Source: Pseudoalteromonas umbrosa (GTDB lineage Bacteria; Pseudomonadota; Gammaproteobacteria; Enterobacterales; Alteromonadaceae). From it: 64,000 bases of DNA. The stretch lies in assembly GCF_030125375.1 (NCBI RefSeq), contig NZ_JASJUU010000003.1, positions 510,247-574,246 on the forward strand. The letters are read 5' to 3'. The notes under the pieces were generated by a model that saw only the letters and a list, made by a program, of their open reading frames with translations, was not told where the DNA came from and ran no database searches. This document shows positions 26,120 through 36,021 of the stretch, piece by piece. Positions within the stretch are counted from its first letter, which is position 1. Each line of letters begins with the position of its first letter. Position numbers and translations under genes: made by a program.

Positions 26120-27391
26120 GTGAGTGAAATCAACATGAATCAAAGCATTGCTGCAGGCACCCAGAACAACGAAAAAAACTACTTTTTTCCGCTTGCTGCA
26201 ATGACAACCCTGTTCTTTTTATGGGGTTTTATTACTGTATTTAACGATGTTTTAATTCCAAGACTAAAGAGCGTTTTTGACTTAAATTACACAGAAGCAA
26301 TGTTAATCCAATTCTGCTTTTTCATTGCTTATTTCGTTGTCTCTCTTCCTGCAGGCAATTTGGTTAAGAGACTTGGCTATCAAAAAGGTATAATTATCGG
26401 CCTTGTTGTTGCTGCCGCTGGTTGTTTGCTGTTTTATCCTGCTGTTATTGTGCATCAGTACTGGGTATTTCTTAGTGCATTATTTGTGATGGCATCAGGT
26501 ATCGTTATTTTACAGGTTTCTGCAAACCCTTATGTTGCTGCGCTGGGTACTCCTAAAACGGCATCTAGCCGATTAAACTTAGCTCAGGCACTTAACTCAT
26601 TGGGAACAACTTTAGGCCCAATCGCAGGTGGTATGTTGTTATTTGGTGCTGGCAGCGCAGCGGTAGTAGAGGCTGCTAATGCTGACTCTGTCAAAGTACC
26701 TTACTTGGTCATTGCAGGTTGCTTGCTCGCAATCGCGGTTGTGTTTGCTTTTTTGAAGCTACCAACAATCGAAGCGCATATCGAAACTGAAGACTGTAAA
26801 GTCAAAGACAAAAACTTAAAAGAAGCACCTCATTTAATGATGGGTGTTGTCGCTATATTTTGTTATGTAGGCGCAGAGGTTTCTATTGGTAGCTTTATCG
26901 TAAACTATTTTGCAGAAGAACATATTGGTGGCTTAGATGCGCCAACGGCTGCTAAATTGCTTGGTTATTATTGGGGTGGGGCGATGGTTGGTCGCTTTAT
27001 TGGCTCTCAAGCACTTAAATACGTAGCGCCTTCGAAAGCATTGGTGTTCAACTCAGTCTTTGTCATGTTGTTGTTGGCAATGACCATGTTTACAGAAGGT
27101 AATATTGCGATGGTGTCTGTGCTGGCGATTGGTTTGTTTAACTCAATCATGTTCCCAACTATTTTTACAACTGCTATTGAAGGTCTAGGCTCACTAACAA
27201 GTAAAGGCTCAGGTTGGCTGTGTTTGGCCATTGTTGGTGGTGCTATTATTCCTTTATTGCAAGGGGTTGTCGCGGATACTATGCATATTCAAATTAGTTT
27301 CATTGTGCCGCTCGTGTGCTACATTTTCATTGCTTGGTATGGCTTGAATGTGGTCAAGCTATCTAAGCAATGGCATGACAAAATAGCGTAA
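26120..27391 (+). CDS. FGP-family MFS sugar transporter (FucP/GluP-like)
   Basis: 423 residues with about 12 membrane helices. The N-terminus (FFLWGFITVFNDVLIPRLK) and the long FNLNYTEAMLIQFCFFIAYF stretch are hallmark features of the fucose-galactose-glucose:H+ symporter family; SANPYVAALG and SRLNLAQALNSLGTTLGP are also typical. By context it imports mannose (or fructose) released by the GH92 enzyme. The GTG at 26120 is taken as start because GGAG lies 8 nt before it; an ATG five codons later is possible. A palindrome identical to that before the mannosidase gene lies 70 bp upstream, and a terminator follows. Confidence 0.88.
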   Translation: MSEINMNQSIAAGTQNNEKNYFFPLAAMTTLFFLWGFITVFNDVLIPRLKSVFDLNYTEAMLIQFCFFIAYFVVSLPAGNLVKRLGYQKGIIIGLVVAAAGCLLFYPAVIVHQYWVFLSALFVMASGIVILQVSANPYVAALGTPKTASSRLNLAQALNSLGTTLGPIAGGMLLFGAGSAAVVEAANADSVKVPYLVIAGCLLAIAVVFAFLKLPTIEAHIETEDCKVKDKNLKEAPHLMMGVVAIFCYVGAEVSIGSFIVNYFAEEHIGGLDAPTAAKLLGYYWGGAMVGRFIGSQALKYVAPSKALVFNSVFVMLLLAMTMFTEGNIAMVSVLAIGLFNSIMFPTIFTTAIEGLGSLTSKGSGWLCLAIVGGAIIPLLQGVVADTMHIQISFIVPLVCYIFIAWYGLNVVKLSKQWHDKIA

Positions 27392-27411
27392 AGCAAAAAC
27401 TTCTTTCTAAT

Positions 27412-27438
27412 AAGGCAAGTGTTCACTTGCCTTTTTTA
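27412..27438 (+). terminator. Terminator of the MFS transporter gene
   Basis: Stem AAGGCAAGTG with CACTTGCCTT, a 2-nt loop and a run of T. Confidence 0.88.
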
Positions 27439-27470
27439 ACTTAAATTTATAAATTTCTATCTCATAAGTA

Positions 27471-27521
27471 TTGAATACGTATTCATAGACGTTGTATATT
27501 AAACTCAGTTGGAACGATCCA
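27471..27521 (+). promoter_or_regulatory. Promoter with LacI-type operator, copy 2 (before GH92)
   Basis: -35 TTGAAT (27471-27476), an 18-nt spacer, -10 TATATT (27495-27500), then the palindrome TGGAACGATCCA at 27510-27521. An operator just past the -10 is a repressor position, so mannoside-induced derepression is the natural reading. Confidence 0.7.
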
Positions 27522-27549
27522 ATCATAATTTAGAATAAAGGAGAGGCAC

Positions 27550-29904
27550 ATGCATCGCTCTATTTGGGCTGCAGCTATGTTGTCACTTACCTCAGTTTCG
27601 TCGGTAAGTGTGGCAAGCGAATCAAACACGCAGTGGGTTGATACATTCATTGGTACTGGCGGAGATGGTCATACATTCCCTGGTGCAGTTGTTCCATTCG
27701 GTATGGTCCAATTAAGTCCTGATACTGATAACCCTATGCGCGGCGTTTCACCACAACCAGAAATATACAAGCGCTGTGCAGGCTATCACTATGATGATCA
27801 TACGATAGTAGGTTTCTCTCATACGCATTTCTCAGGTACTGGTCACTCTGATTTAGGTGACTTATTGGTTATGCCAATCACTGGCGATGTAAAGCTAACA
27901 GCAGGTACTGCAGAAAAACCAGATACTGGCTATCGCTCACGCTTTTCTCACGATAAAGAGTGGTCAGAACCGGGTTATTACGGCGTTGAGTTACAAGACT
28001 ACGATGTCACAGCTGAGCTAACAGCAACAACTCGTGTGGGTATGCATAAGTATACCTTTAATAGCCATGATGACGGTCATGTTCTATTTGATTTAACTAG
28101 CTCAATTTATAACTTCGAAAACAAAGTTATTTGGAGTGACATTCGTAAAGTTGATGACAGAACGCTAGTTGCTTACCGTGCGACTAATGGCTGGGCGCGT
28201 AACAGACAAATGTACTTTGCGATCCAGTTCTCTCAGCCTATCGATGACTATGAGTTCATTAATGAAGACAACATGCGTTACAGATGTATGAATTGTCTGA
28301 ATACCAAGCAAAAACACTCAACGATCGAAAACAAAGCTGTAAAAATGACTGCGGGTAAAGCCGTTAAATTTGTTGCTTCATTCGATGGTCTAAAAGATAA
28401 ACCGCTTTACGTTAAAGTTGGTTTGTCAGCGGTGAGTCGTTCAAATGCACTTGAAAACTTAAATGCAGAAATCCCACATTGGGACTTTGATAAAGTGCGT
28501 GCTGAGTCAAAGCAGCTTTGGGCTAATTACCTAGACAAAGTCGATGTTGAAGGCACTGTATCTGAAAAGCGTCAATTTTACACAGCGCTTTATCATGCAT
28601 TACAAGCACCAAGCATTTACCAAGACGTAAACGGTCAATACCGAGGTGTTGACGGTGAGATCCACGACGGTAAAGGCTTTGAGCACTACACATTATTTTC
28701 ACTTTGGGATACTTACCGTGCGCTGCACCCGTTACTGACGTACATCGATCCTGATCGCGTATCGGGCATGATCCAATCTATGTTAGTTCACTATCAACAA
28801 AGTTATGAAAAGATGCTGCCTATTTGGTCTTTCCATGCCCATGAGACTTGGACAATGATTGGCTATCACGCAGTATCGGTCATTGCAGACGCTTATCTTA
28901 AAGGTATTCGTGACTATGACATTGATTTAGCGGTTGAAGCGATAACTAACACAGCAAATAACAAAGTGTATGACGCGATCCCTGAGTATAAAAAGTATGG
29001 CTACGTGCCTATGGATGTATTGCCAGAGTCAGTGTCTATTACCTTAGAGTATGCGTACGATGATTATGCTATTGCACGTATGTTTGAAGCGATGGGCAAA
29101 ACAGAGCTGGCTAAAGATTACTATGCGCGTGCAATGAGTTACAGAAACGTGTTTGATCCTGAAACTAAGTTCATGCGTGGTCGTGATACTAAAGGTAACT
29201 GGAACCCTGACTTTAATGCATATGAAGCAAAGTATATGGGCGCATTTACTGAAGGTAACTCGATGCAGTACAGCTTCTACGTACCGCACGATGTTGCAGG
29301 CCTAATTGATTTGATGGGCGGCGATGACGCATTTGAAAAGCGTTTAGATGACTTATTCGATACCCATTTATCTGCTGACATGATCAAAGAGCATGAAGAT
29401 ATCGCAGGCTTAATTGGTAACTATGCACATGGAAACGAGCCAAGTCACCATATTGCTTACCTTTACAACTATGCGGGTAAGCCTTGGCGTACACAAGAGC
29501 GTATACGTCAAATCATGGATACACTGAGCTCTGACAAGCCTGATGGCCTTGCGGGTAACGATGATGTTGGTCAGATGTCTGCATGGTATATTTTCTCAGC
29601 CATGGGCTTCTACCCAGTAGCACCGGGTGATTTGTCATACGCAATTGGCGCGCCGCAAACACCTAAAGTAACCTTAAAGCTGGCAAATGGTAAAACATTC
29701 ACAACGACTGCTAAAGGCTTAAGTAAAACACATAAGTATATTCAGTCTGTGAGCTTAAATGGAAAGCCACTAAACCGTAACTACTTAACGCACGCAGACA
29801 TTATGTCTGGTGGTGAGCTTAAGTATGTAATGAGTGATAAGCCGAACAAAGCATGGGGCAGCGAAATTAGCGCACGTCCACCGTCAATGTCGGAGTATAA
29901 CTAA
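27550..29904 (+). CDS. GH92 alpha-mannosidase, exported
   Basis: 784 residues: a Sec signal ending SVAS, the N-terminal beta-sandwich with WVDTFIGTGGDGHTFPGA and VPFGMVQLSPDT (about 29-58), then the (alpha/alpha)6 catalytic domain with FSLWDTYRALHPLL, the ETWTMIGYH block and GLAGNDDVGQMSAWYIFSAMGFYPVAPG near the C-terminus. These are diagnostic of GH92, Ca2+-dependent exo-alpha-mannosidases acting on N-glycans and mannans with inversion. A strong ribosome site (AAAGGAGAG) precedes the ATG. The next gene starts 2 bp after the stop. The enzyme supplies mannose to the transporter, epimerase and kinase genes just upstream. Linkage preference cannot be read from the sequence. Confidence 0.95.
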   Translation: MHRSIWAAAMLSLTSVSSVSVASESNTQWVDTFIGTGGDGHTFPGAVVPFGMVQLSPDTDNPMRGVSPQPEIYKRCAGYHYDDHTIVGFSHTHFSGTGHSDLGDLLVMPITGDVKLTAGTAEKPDTGYRSRFSHDKEWSEPGYYGVELQDYDVTAELTATTRVGMHKYTFNSHDDGHVLFDLTSSIYNFENKVIWSDIRKVDDRTLVAYRATNGWARNRQMYFAIQFSQPIDDYEFINEDNMRYRCMNCLNTKQKHSTIENKAVKMTAGKAVKFVASFDGLKDKPLYVKVGLSAVSRSNALENLNAEIPHWDFDKVRAESKQLWANYLDKVDVEGTVSEKRQFYTALYHALQAPSIYQDVNGQYRGVDGEIHDGKGFEHYTLFSLWDTYRALHPLLTYIDPDRVSGMIQSMLVHYQQSYEKMLPIWSFHAHETWTMIGYHAVSVIADAYLKGIRDYDIDLAVEAITNTANNKVYDAIPEYKKYGYVPMDVLPESVSITLEYAYDDYAIARMFEAMGKTELAKDYYARAMSYRNVFDPETKFMRGRDTKGNWNPDFNAYEAKYMGAFTEGNSMQYSFYVPHDVAGLIDLMGGDDAFEKRLDDLFDTHLSADMIKEHEDIAGLIGNYAHGNEPSHHIAYLYNYAGKPWRTQERIRQIMDTLSSDKPDGLAGNDDVGQMSAWYIFSAMGFYPVAPGDLSYAIGAPQTPKVTLKLANGKTFTTTAKGLSKTHKYIQSVSLNGKPLNRNYLTHADIMSGGELKYVMSDKPNKAWGSEISARPPSMSEYN

Positions 29905-29906
29905 GC

Positions 29907-30668
29907 ATGAAAGTGAAAACTGCAATTTCTTCGCTTGCAGTGGCTATGGGCCTTATGGTCCATAGCGCATCAGCGTTAGACAAAATTGATACCGCAATAA
30001 AGCCAATCCAGTTTCAAGCTGACATTGCGTGGCAGCAGTTTCCTCTGCCGAATGTGCAAATCAGAAACTTCAGCAAAGAAACCGTGCCTGTTTGGCAGCA
30101 CGTCAATGTCCATTTGATAAAGCAGATTTCTTATAATGTTGCACGTATTTTATATAGTGAAAAACAGCGTGCACCAAAACTACCATTATTGGAGATCATC
30201 ATAGAAGATATGGATGGGGTTGCTTATAAAGAAGGCAACTTCGATGGGGCTAAAATCCATATCAGTGCGCAGTATCTCAATAGATTCGCGCAAAACAATA
30301 GTGCACAGGCACTATATGATGAGTTAATCGGGGTGCTTTATCATGAAATTGCCCATGCGTATCAGCTAGATGATCATAATTACCAAGAGATAGGGCCAAT
30401 TATTGAAGGAATTGCTGATGTTGTGCGCATGAAAGGCGGTTATGTCGACTTTGAACACCGTAAGATGGGTGGGAATTACGACACAGGCTATAAAACCACT
30501 GCGTTTTTCTTGCATTGGTTGGAAGAAAATCATCACCCTAACTTGTTGGTAGAGCTAAACGCCCAATTAGATCCTTCTGATAACAAAAAATGGAGTTGGA
30601 AGAGCTTTTCATCTGAGATGGAAATTAACCTCGATACAGCTTGGTCAAGTTATCAAAGTAAACTCTAA
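29907..30668 (+). CDS. Basic-secretory-protein-family zinc peptidase
   Basis: 253 residues with a signal peptide ending SASA. The zinc motif HEIAH (146-150) followed by a third ligand region and EGIADVVRMKGGYV matches the plant basic secretory protein family (PF04450-like, putative metallopeptidases). It is cotranscribed with the alpha-mannosidase, whose stop codon is 2 bp away, so a role in stripping peptide from mannosylated glycoproteins is a sensible inference. In several bacteria such proteins accompany glycosidases. No propeptide is obvious. A terminator follows. Confidence 0.82.
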   Translation: MKVKTAISSLAVAMGLMVHSASALDKIDTAIKPIQFQADIAWQQFPLPNVQIRNFSKETVPVWQHVNVHLIKQISYNVARILYSEKQRAPKLPLLEIIIEDMDGVAYKEGNFDGAKIHISAQYLNRFAQNNSAQALYDELIGVLYHEIAHAYQLDDHNYQEIGPIIEGIADVVRMKGGYVDFEHRKMGGNYDTGYKTTAFFLHWLEENHHPNLLVELNAQLDPSDNKKWSWKSFSSEMEINLDTAWSSYQSKL

Positions 30669-30691
30669 TTTTAGTTCTTTTTTACTATATC

Positions 30692-30716
30692 AAAGGCAAG
30701 TCTAGCTTGCCTTTTT
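30692..30716 (+). terminator. Terminator of the GH92-peptidase operon
   Basis: Stem AAAGGCAAG with CTTGCCTTT, a 5-nt loop, then T residues. Confidence 0.88.
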
Positions 30717-30845
30717 TATTGCCAATTAAAAATAATTCAATAAATTTATAATATAAAGATAAAAACTGCCGATAACAGGGGGACAAACTCGTAAAGATTT
30801 GATACAACCTACTTAGTAGTAGATAAGAAAAACAACAGGATCTGC

Positions 30846-32735
30846 ATGTTTAGCGCCTTTAAATTTACCACCAAAATCACACTTGCGGCCTCGGTCGTAC
30901 TTGTTATCGTTTTAAGTCTATTTACAGTGAATAACTTTGTCTTGATGCGTTCCCAAACTCAAGATCAGTTAACACTTGTATTGCAAGAAATTTCTCAATC
31001 TGTTTCACAAAATATTGCTAATTGGCTAAATGACCGTTTAGACATCGTTCAGTCTGTTGCTGATGGCCATTTGAAGTCTGACAGTAACGAAGATGTTCGC
31101 CGAAGGTTGCAAACAGCTGCTGCGGCCGGTCATTTTAAAAATACATTCATTGGCACCCCAGATGGCCAGTTTGTATTAAATGATGCTTCTATTGTGCTGC
31201 CAAGTGATTTTGATGCGACAACGCGCCCATGGTATCAATTAGCTATGCAAAAGCGTGACACGGCCTTTACTACGCCTTATACAGATGCGACAACCAATGA
31301 GTTGACGATCACTGCCGTGGTTCCTGTATATAGCAATGGCGTGTTATCTGGTGCTGCGGGCGGCGACATTGATATGGCGACCATCACAGAAATCATTAAT
31401 GAAATAGATTTTCTGGGTTTTGGTTATGGCTTTTTGCTCGATGGTGATGGGCGCATATTAAGCCATCCTAACACTCAGATGAATGATAAAAACATGCGTC
31501 AACTATTTGGTCAGCAACTAAATCTACAACAAGAATTTGTTGAATTGGAGATTGATGGCAAAGAAAAGCTAGTGTCTTTTGTCAAAATGCATGGCATTAA
31601 AAATGTAGATTGGTTTTTAGGCGTGGTGATTGATAAAGAGATAGCGTATTCCTCTATTTCTTCGTTTAGAAATATGGCGTTGATCTACATGTTGTTAGGT
31701 GTGGTAGTTATTGTTGTGATGATGCAATTGCTACTCAAGTATCTAATGAGGCCAATGACGCACCTAAACGAAGCGATAAAAGACATTGCACAAGGTGAAG
31801 GTGACTTAACCAGACGGCTTGTTGTTGAAAATAACGATGAGTTTGGAGAGCTCTCTAATTATTTCAATTTGTTTGTCGAGAAAATTCACCAAAGTATTTC
31901 TAAAGTAAAGAGCACCACAGATGCACTTGAAAGTGTGATGGAAGGGTTGCAAAAGCAAACCCAAGAAGCGCTCGATATTTACACTGAACAAACAAAGCGT
32001 ACGGACAATGTTGCAACTGCGATAAACGAGTTATCTTCGAGTGCGATTGAAATTTCAAATAATGCTAAGCATGCATCGGAATTAGCAACTGGTGCCAATA
32101 ATTTATCTGATCAAAGTCAATCAGCATTAAACTCTAATATTGAAGAAATCGGCGCTCTAAGCTCTAAAATGCAAGAAGCCCAGTCTACCATCGACGGACT
32201 GGATAGATTAACGTCGAGTATCGGTCAGGTACTAGAAGTTATCAAAGGTGTGAGTGAGCAGACAAACCTACTTGCGCTTAATGCTGCGATAGAAGCTGCA
32301 CGCGCTGGTGAAGCGGGCCGAGGCTTTGCGGTTGTTGCAGACGAAGTAAGACAACTTGCACAGCGTACTCAGGAGTCCACGCAAGAGATTGAAAATACAA
32401 TTGGTGAGTTGCAACAAGGCTCTGCTTCTGCGGTAGCTGTCATGAAACTGAGTATTGAAGACTCTAGTGCAAGTGCAGAGCAAGCACAGTCAGCGGGTAC
32501 TAAAATGCAAGAAGTATCGCACGCGATAGAATCAATCGATGGCATGAACCATGCGGTGGCAAATGCCACACAAGAACAAAACACCGTAATACAGTCCTTA
32601 GATGGGGACATTCACGGCATTAGCGATTTATGTGTTCAAGGAAGCGCAAGTTTGCAGCAGACATTGGATGAATGCAAAACGTTAAAATTGCAATTTGATG
32701 AATTAGAACACATGATGAATAAATTTAAGGTATAA
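30846..32735 (+). CDS. Methyl-accepting chemotaxis protein (dCache, HAMP, MCP signal domains)
   Basis: 629 residues. TM1 (about 10-32), a periplasmic double-Cache sensor (about 40-275, with [13 protein letters not shown] and GGDIDMATI typical of dCache_1), TM2 (about 280-300, [16 protein letters not shown]), a HAMP domain ([26 protein letters not shown]), then the long cytoplasmic coiled coil with the highly conserved tip [19 protein letters not shown] (about 470-490). dCache domains of this type commonly bind amino acids or other small carboxylates and amines; the ligand cannot be read here. It is a single gene with its own terminator, between the mannoside and TonB2 loci. Confidence 0.93.
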   Translation: MFSAFKFTTKITLAASVVLVIVLSLFTVNNFVLMRSQTQDQLTLVLQEISQSVSQNIANWLNDRLDIVQSVADGHLKSDSNEDVRRRLQTAAAAGHFKNTFIGTPDGQFVLNDASIVLPSDFDATTRPWYQLAMQKRDTAFTTPYTDATTNELTITAVVPVYSNGVLSGAAGGDIDMATITEIINEIDFLGFGYGFLLDGDGRILSHPNTQMNDKNMRQLFGQQLNLQQEFVELEIDGKEKLVSFVKMHGIKNVDWFLGVVIDKEIAYSSISSFRNMALIYMLLGVVVIVVMMQLLLKYLMRPMTHLNEAIKDIAQGEGDLTRRLVVENNDEFGELSNYFNLFVEKIHQSISKVKSTTDALESVMEGLQKQTQEALDIYTEQTKRTDNVATAINELSSSAIEISNNAKHASELATGANNLSDQSQSALNSNIEEIGALSSKMQEAQSTIDGLDRLTSSIGQVLEVIKGVSEQTNLLALNAAIEAARAGEAGRGFAVVADEVRQLAQRTQESTQEIENTIGELQQGSASAVAVMKLSIEDSSASAEQAQSAGTKMQEVSHAIESIDGMNHAVANATQEQNTVIQSLDGDIHGISDLCVQGSASLQQTLDECKTLKLQFDELEHMMNKFKV

Positions 32736-32740
32736 CAATT

Positions 32741-32770
32741 AAAGGGCTGCATAATGCAGCCCTTTTTAAT
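32741..32770 (+). terminator. Terminator of the chemoreceptor gene
   Basis: Perfect 12-bp stem (AAAGGGCTGCAT and ATGCAGCCCTTT) with a 1-nt loop centre and TTTTTAAT behind it. Confidence 0.9.
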
Positions 32771-32920
32771 ATTGAATTAATTAGTATAAATCCCTTCTTT
32801 AAACTTATATTACACCTGTCACAGTAATGTATTAATTGCGCAACACGGTTGTCATTTTTCATATTTAAACTGCACACACTTCAAAATTGGAACAAGCAAA
32901 TATTATAAAAGGTGTGTGAG

Positions 32921-33673
32921 ATGAAGTGCGTTAACCAATTGCTTTTAGCGGGCGTGTTTGCAGTAGCAAGCAGTGCGCAGGCAAATGATCTCAATCAAGT
33001 AATAGACTCTAGCTCTGCCATTAACAAATCAGCGCTAACTTCTCAAAATAAAATCGATGCGATTTCAGATAATATGCAGTCTCGTCTGCAGCAATTTAGA
33101 ACGCTTAATAAGGAAATTGAAGGTCTTGTTGTCTATAACAGCCAACTAGAAAAGCAAATTAATAATCAGCTTGAAGAAATGGCAGCTATTAATGCGTCGA
33201 TGGATCAGGTATCAGTCATAGAGCGCCAGATCACGCCGTTGATGCTACGTATGATTGCAGGTCTTGAGCAGTTTGTCGCATTAGATGTGCCTTTCTTATC
33301 AGAAGAGCGCGCGAACCGTATTGCGACGCTAAAAGCAATGATGGACAGAGCCGACATCACTTCAAGTGAAAAATTCCGTCGCGTGTTAGAAGCATATCAA
33401 GTAGAAGTTGAATACGGTCGCACAATAGAAGCTTATTCAACACTTATTACTATTGATGGACAAGAACGTGAAGTAGACATGCTGCGCATTGGTCGTCTGG
33501 AGCTGTTGTACGTGACTAAAGACGCTGCAAAAGCTGGCAGTTGGAATAAAGAGTCAAAGCAATTTGTCGCTCTGCCTAACACCAACATTAGCCAAATCAA
33601 TAAGGGTGTTCGTATTGCTCGTAAGCAACTTGCCCCTGATATGTTAACACTGCCAGTCCAAGCTGCTCAATAA
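32921..33673 (+). CDS. DUF3450 protein of the TonB2 locus
   Basis: 250 residues with a signal peptide ending AQAND, then a long coiled coil (about 30-110) and a DVPFLSEERANRIATLKAMMDR block diagnostic of DUF3450. Proteins of this family head TonB2 operons in Vibrio and Alteromonadales and are thought to act in the periplasm with TtpC. The ATG at 32921 has AAGG about 9 nt upstream; an in-frame GTG three codons earlier is not needed. It is the first gene of the locus; the promoter region 32771-32920 shows CTGTCAC and TTGTCAT half-sites but no complete Pho box. Confidence 0.85.
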   Translation: MKCVNQLLLAGVFAVASSAQANDLNQVIDSSSAINKSALTSQNKIDAISDNMQSRLQQFRTLNKEIEGLVVYNSQLEKQINNQLEEMAAINASMDQVSVIERQITPLMLRMIAGLEQFVALDVPFLSEERANRIATLKAMMDRADITSSEKFRRVLEAYQVEVEYGRTIEAYSTLITIDGQEREVDMLRIGRLELLYVTKDAAKAGSWNKESKQFVALPNTNISQINKGVRIARKQLAPDMLTLPVQAAQ

Positions 33674-33685
33674 GAGGTATAACTA

Positions 33686-35053
33686 ATGAGCTTTTTAAAA
33701 TCATTTAGCCGTAAAGCATTACTTGTATCTTCAATGGCATTAAGTACATCTGCATTTGCAAATGAACCGATGGATTTAGATACGCTACTTAAAACGTTAG
33801 AATCAGGGCAAGCTGCACAGACTCAGCAAAATAAGCAGCGTGAAGCTGAATTTAGATCTCGCGAAGACCAACAAGTGAGAATGTTGAATTCACTTGTATC
33901 AGATCGTAATAATCAGTTAAATCGCTCTGAGCGTATGGAAACCCAGTTTGAAGAAAATGAAATTAAATTAGGCAACCTAAGCGATACGCTATCTAAGCGT
34001 ATGGGCTCTTTAAAAGAACTTTTCGGTGTTTTGCAGCAAGCGTCAGGTGATGCAAGTTCTAAATTCAGGACGTCAGTTGTCTCTGCAGAAATTCAAAATC
34101 GTAGCGATGTGATGGATGAAATGGCCAAAAAAATGGGCTCTACTTCTAAACTCGCATCGATAGAAGACATAGAAAAGGTATGGTTTGAGCTTCAGCGCGA
34201 AATGACCGAGCAGGGTAAAGTGTCTCGCTATAACACTGATGTCATTGTTGCAGGTGGTGAGAAGGTTAATAAGGAAGTTATGCGTGTTGGTGCATTTAAC
34301 CTAATTGCAGATGGCAAATACCTTACCTTTAACCCTGAAACAAACACAATTTCAGAATTGACTCGTCAGCCTGTGTCTCGTTTCCAACAAAGCGCGGCTG
34401 ATTTACAAGGTGCAAGCTCAGGTAATGTTGACTTTGCGTTAGACCCAACGGGTGGTTCAATTTTAGGATTATTGGTTCAAGCACCAAATAGAAAAGAGCA
34501 AGTAGAGCAAGGCGGTGTGGTTGGCTACGTTATTTTAGCTGTCGGTGCACTTGCACTATTAATCGCACTTGAGCGTTTTGTATCACTCATGTTGATAGGC
34601 GCTAAGATCAAACGTCAGCTTAAATCAGATGTTGCGAAGGATGACAATCCGCTTGGCCGTGTAATGAAAGTCAAAGAGCAATACCCAGATGTCGCTTATG
34701 ACACCTTAGAGCTAAAATTAAGTGAAGCAATTCTGCGCGAAATGCCAAAAATTACACGTAACTTAACGTTAATTAAGATCATCTCAGTTGTCGCGCCATT
34801 ACTTGGTCTATTGGGTACTGTAACCGGAATGATCAATACTTTCCAAGCAATTACTTTATTTGGCACGGGTGACCCTAAACTCATGGCTGGTGGTATTTCG
34901 ACAGCACTTGTGACTACGGTACTTGGTCTTGTCGTCGCTATCCCAACGGTATTCTTATACACAGTATTGAATACACGTTCACGTAACCTGCTTCTTATCC
35001 TTCAAGAGCAAAGTGCAGGCATTATCGCAGAGCGAAGTGAAAAGGGAGCGTAA
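33686..35053 (+). CDS. ttpC: TtpC-like MotA/TolQ/ExbB-family protein with periplasmic coiled coil
   Basis: 455 residues: signal peptide (ending AFANE), a periplasmic Gln- and Glu-rich coiled-coil region (about 30-250), then a membrane domain of the TolQ/ExbB type from about 270 with GGVVGYVILAVGALALLIALERF and VAPLLGLLGTVTGMINTFQAITLFG. This long form is the TtpC component of TonB2 systems, required together with ExbB2/ExbD2/TonB2 for energy transfer to outer-membrane receptors in Vibrio. AGAGG precedes the start; the next gene begins 2 bp after the stop, indicating coupled translation. Confidence 0.88.
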   Translation: MSFLKSFSRKALLVSSMALSTSAFANEPMDLDTLLKTLESGQAAQTQQNKQREAEFRSREDQQVRMLNSLVSDRNNQLNRSERMETQFEENEIKLGNLSDTLSKRMGSLKELFGVLQQASGDASSKFRTSVVSAEIQNRSDVMDEMAKKMGSTSKLASIEDIEKVWFELQREMTEQGKVSRYNTDVIVAGGEKVNKEVMRVGAFNLIADGKYLTFNPETNTISELTRQPVSRFQQSAADLQGASSGNVDFALDPTGGSILGLLVQAPNRKEQVEQGGVVGYVILAVGALALLIALERFVSLMLIGAKIKRQLKSDVAKDDNPLGRVMKVKEQYPDVAYDTLELKLSEAILREMPKITRNLTLIKIISVVAPLLGLLGTVTGMINTFQAITLFGTGDPKLMAGGISTALVTTVLGLVVAIPTVFLYTVLNTRSRNLLLILQEQSAGIIAERSEKGA

Positions 35054-35055
35054 TC

Positions 35056-35583
35056 ATGGTGCTACTAGTAGATGCTATCACCGCACTACAAGAGTTCCTT
35101 GATACGGGTGGCCAGGTTCTCCTGGTCATCGCAGTAGTCACCTTTGCTATGTGGTTACTTATCCTGGAGCGCTTTATGTACTTTTTTGGTAAGTACAGAG
35201 GCTATAAAAAGCAGACGGTAAAAACTTGGCAAGATAGAGCTGAAAGAAACAGCTGGAATGCAGAGCAAATTCGCCAAGCCATGATATCTAAAGCAGGTAT
35301 TGCGCTAAACAGTAACTTACCTTTTATCAATGTGATGGTTGCGCTTTGCCCTTTACTTGGCCTACTCGGCACCGTTACAGGCATGATTGAAGTATTTAAC
35401 GTAATGGCAATTACAGGTTCAGGCAGCGCACGTTCAATGGCTGCAGGTGTATCAAAAGCCACCATACCGACAATGGCTGGAATGGTAGCGGCACTATCAG
35501 GTGTATTTGCGTCTACATATTTGCAGCGTAAAGCGAAACGAGAAGTTGAGCTTTTAGAAGATAAATTGCTGTTAGATCACTAA
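35056..35583 (+). CDS. exbB: ExbB-type proton channel subunit of the TonB2 system
   Basis: 175 residues with three membrane helices and the MotA/TolQ/ExbB signature ALCPLLGLLGTVTGMIEVFNVMA (about 96-118). It is shorter than classical ExbB and fits ExbB2. With ExbD it forms the inner-membrane motor that uses the proton gradient. Its ribosome site (AAGGGAG) overlaps the end of ttpC. Confidence 0.92.
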   Translation: MVLLVDAITALQEFLDTGGQVLLVIAVVTFAMWLLILERFMYFFGKYRGYKKQTVKTWQDRAERNSWNAEQIRQAMISKAGIALNSNLPFINVMVALCPLLGLLGTVTGMIEVFNVMAITGSGSARSMAAGVSKATIPTMAGMVAALSGVFASTYLQRKAKREVELLEDKLLLDH

Positions 35584-35601
35584 AGAATTTGAGGTATAAA
35601 A

Positions 35602-36012
35602 ATGAGAGCCCCTCTAGCAAAAGTTTTTCAAGAAGAAGAAACCGAAGAAATTAACATGACGCCGATGTTGGACGTTGTATTCATCATGCTTATCTTCTTC
35701 ATTGTGACAGCTTCATTCGTTAAAGAAGCAGGAATAGATGTTAACCGACCCGAAGCAGCAACAGCCGTTAAAAAGCAGCGTGCGAATATTCTGGTTGCGA
35801 TTTCAGACAAAGGGGAAATCTGGATTAATAAACGACAAATTGATATTCGTGCTGTTCAAGCAAATATCGAGCGTTTGAAAGCAGAAAACCCGCAGGGCAG
35901 TGTTGTCATTCAAGCTGATAAAAAGGCAACGACTGAAATACTAATTAAGGTAATGGATGCGTCAAGAGCGGCAGGTGCGTTTGATGTGTCTATTGCTGCA
36001 CAAGAGTCCTAA
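35602..36012 (+). CDS. exbD: ExbD-type subunit of the TonB2 system
   Basis: 136 residues. One N-terminal membrane helix (INMTPMLDVVFIMLIFFIVTASF) contains the essential Asp of the ExbD/TolR family (LDV), followed by a periplasmic domain ending in VMDASRAAGAFDVSIAA. GAGG lies 7 nt before the ATG. Partner of the upstream ExbB. Confidence 0.93.
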   Translation: MRAPLAKVFQEEETEEINMTPMLDVVFIMLIFFIVTASFVKEAGIDVNRPEAATAVKKQRANILVAISDKGEIWINKRQIDIRAVQANIERLKAENPQGSVVIQADKKATTEILIKVMDASRAAGAFDVSIAAQES

Positions 36013-36021
36013 GGGAAGAAA

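Noticed and set aside
32771-32920. Pho box before the TonB2 locus
   Set aside because: CTGTCAC and TTGTCAT half-sites occur but not in a 7-4-7 tandem with a spaced -10.
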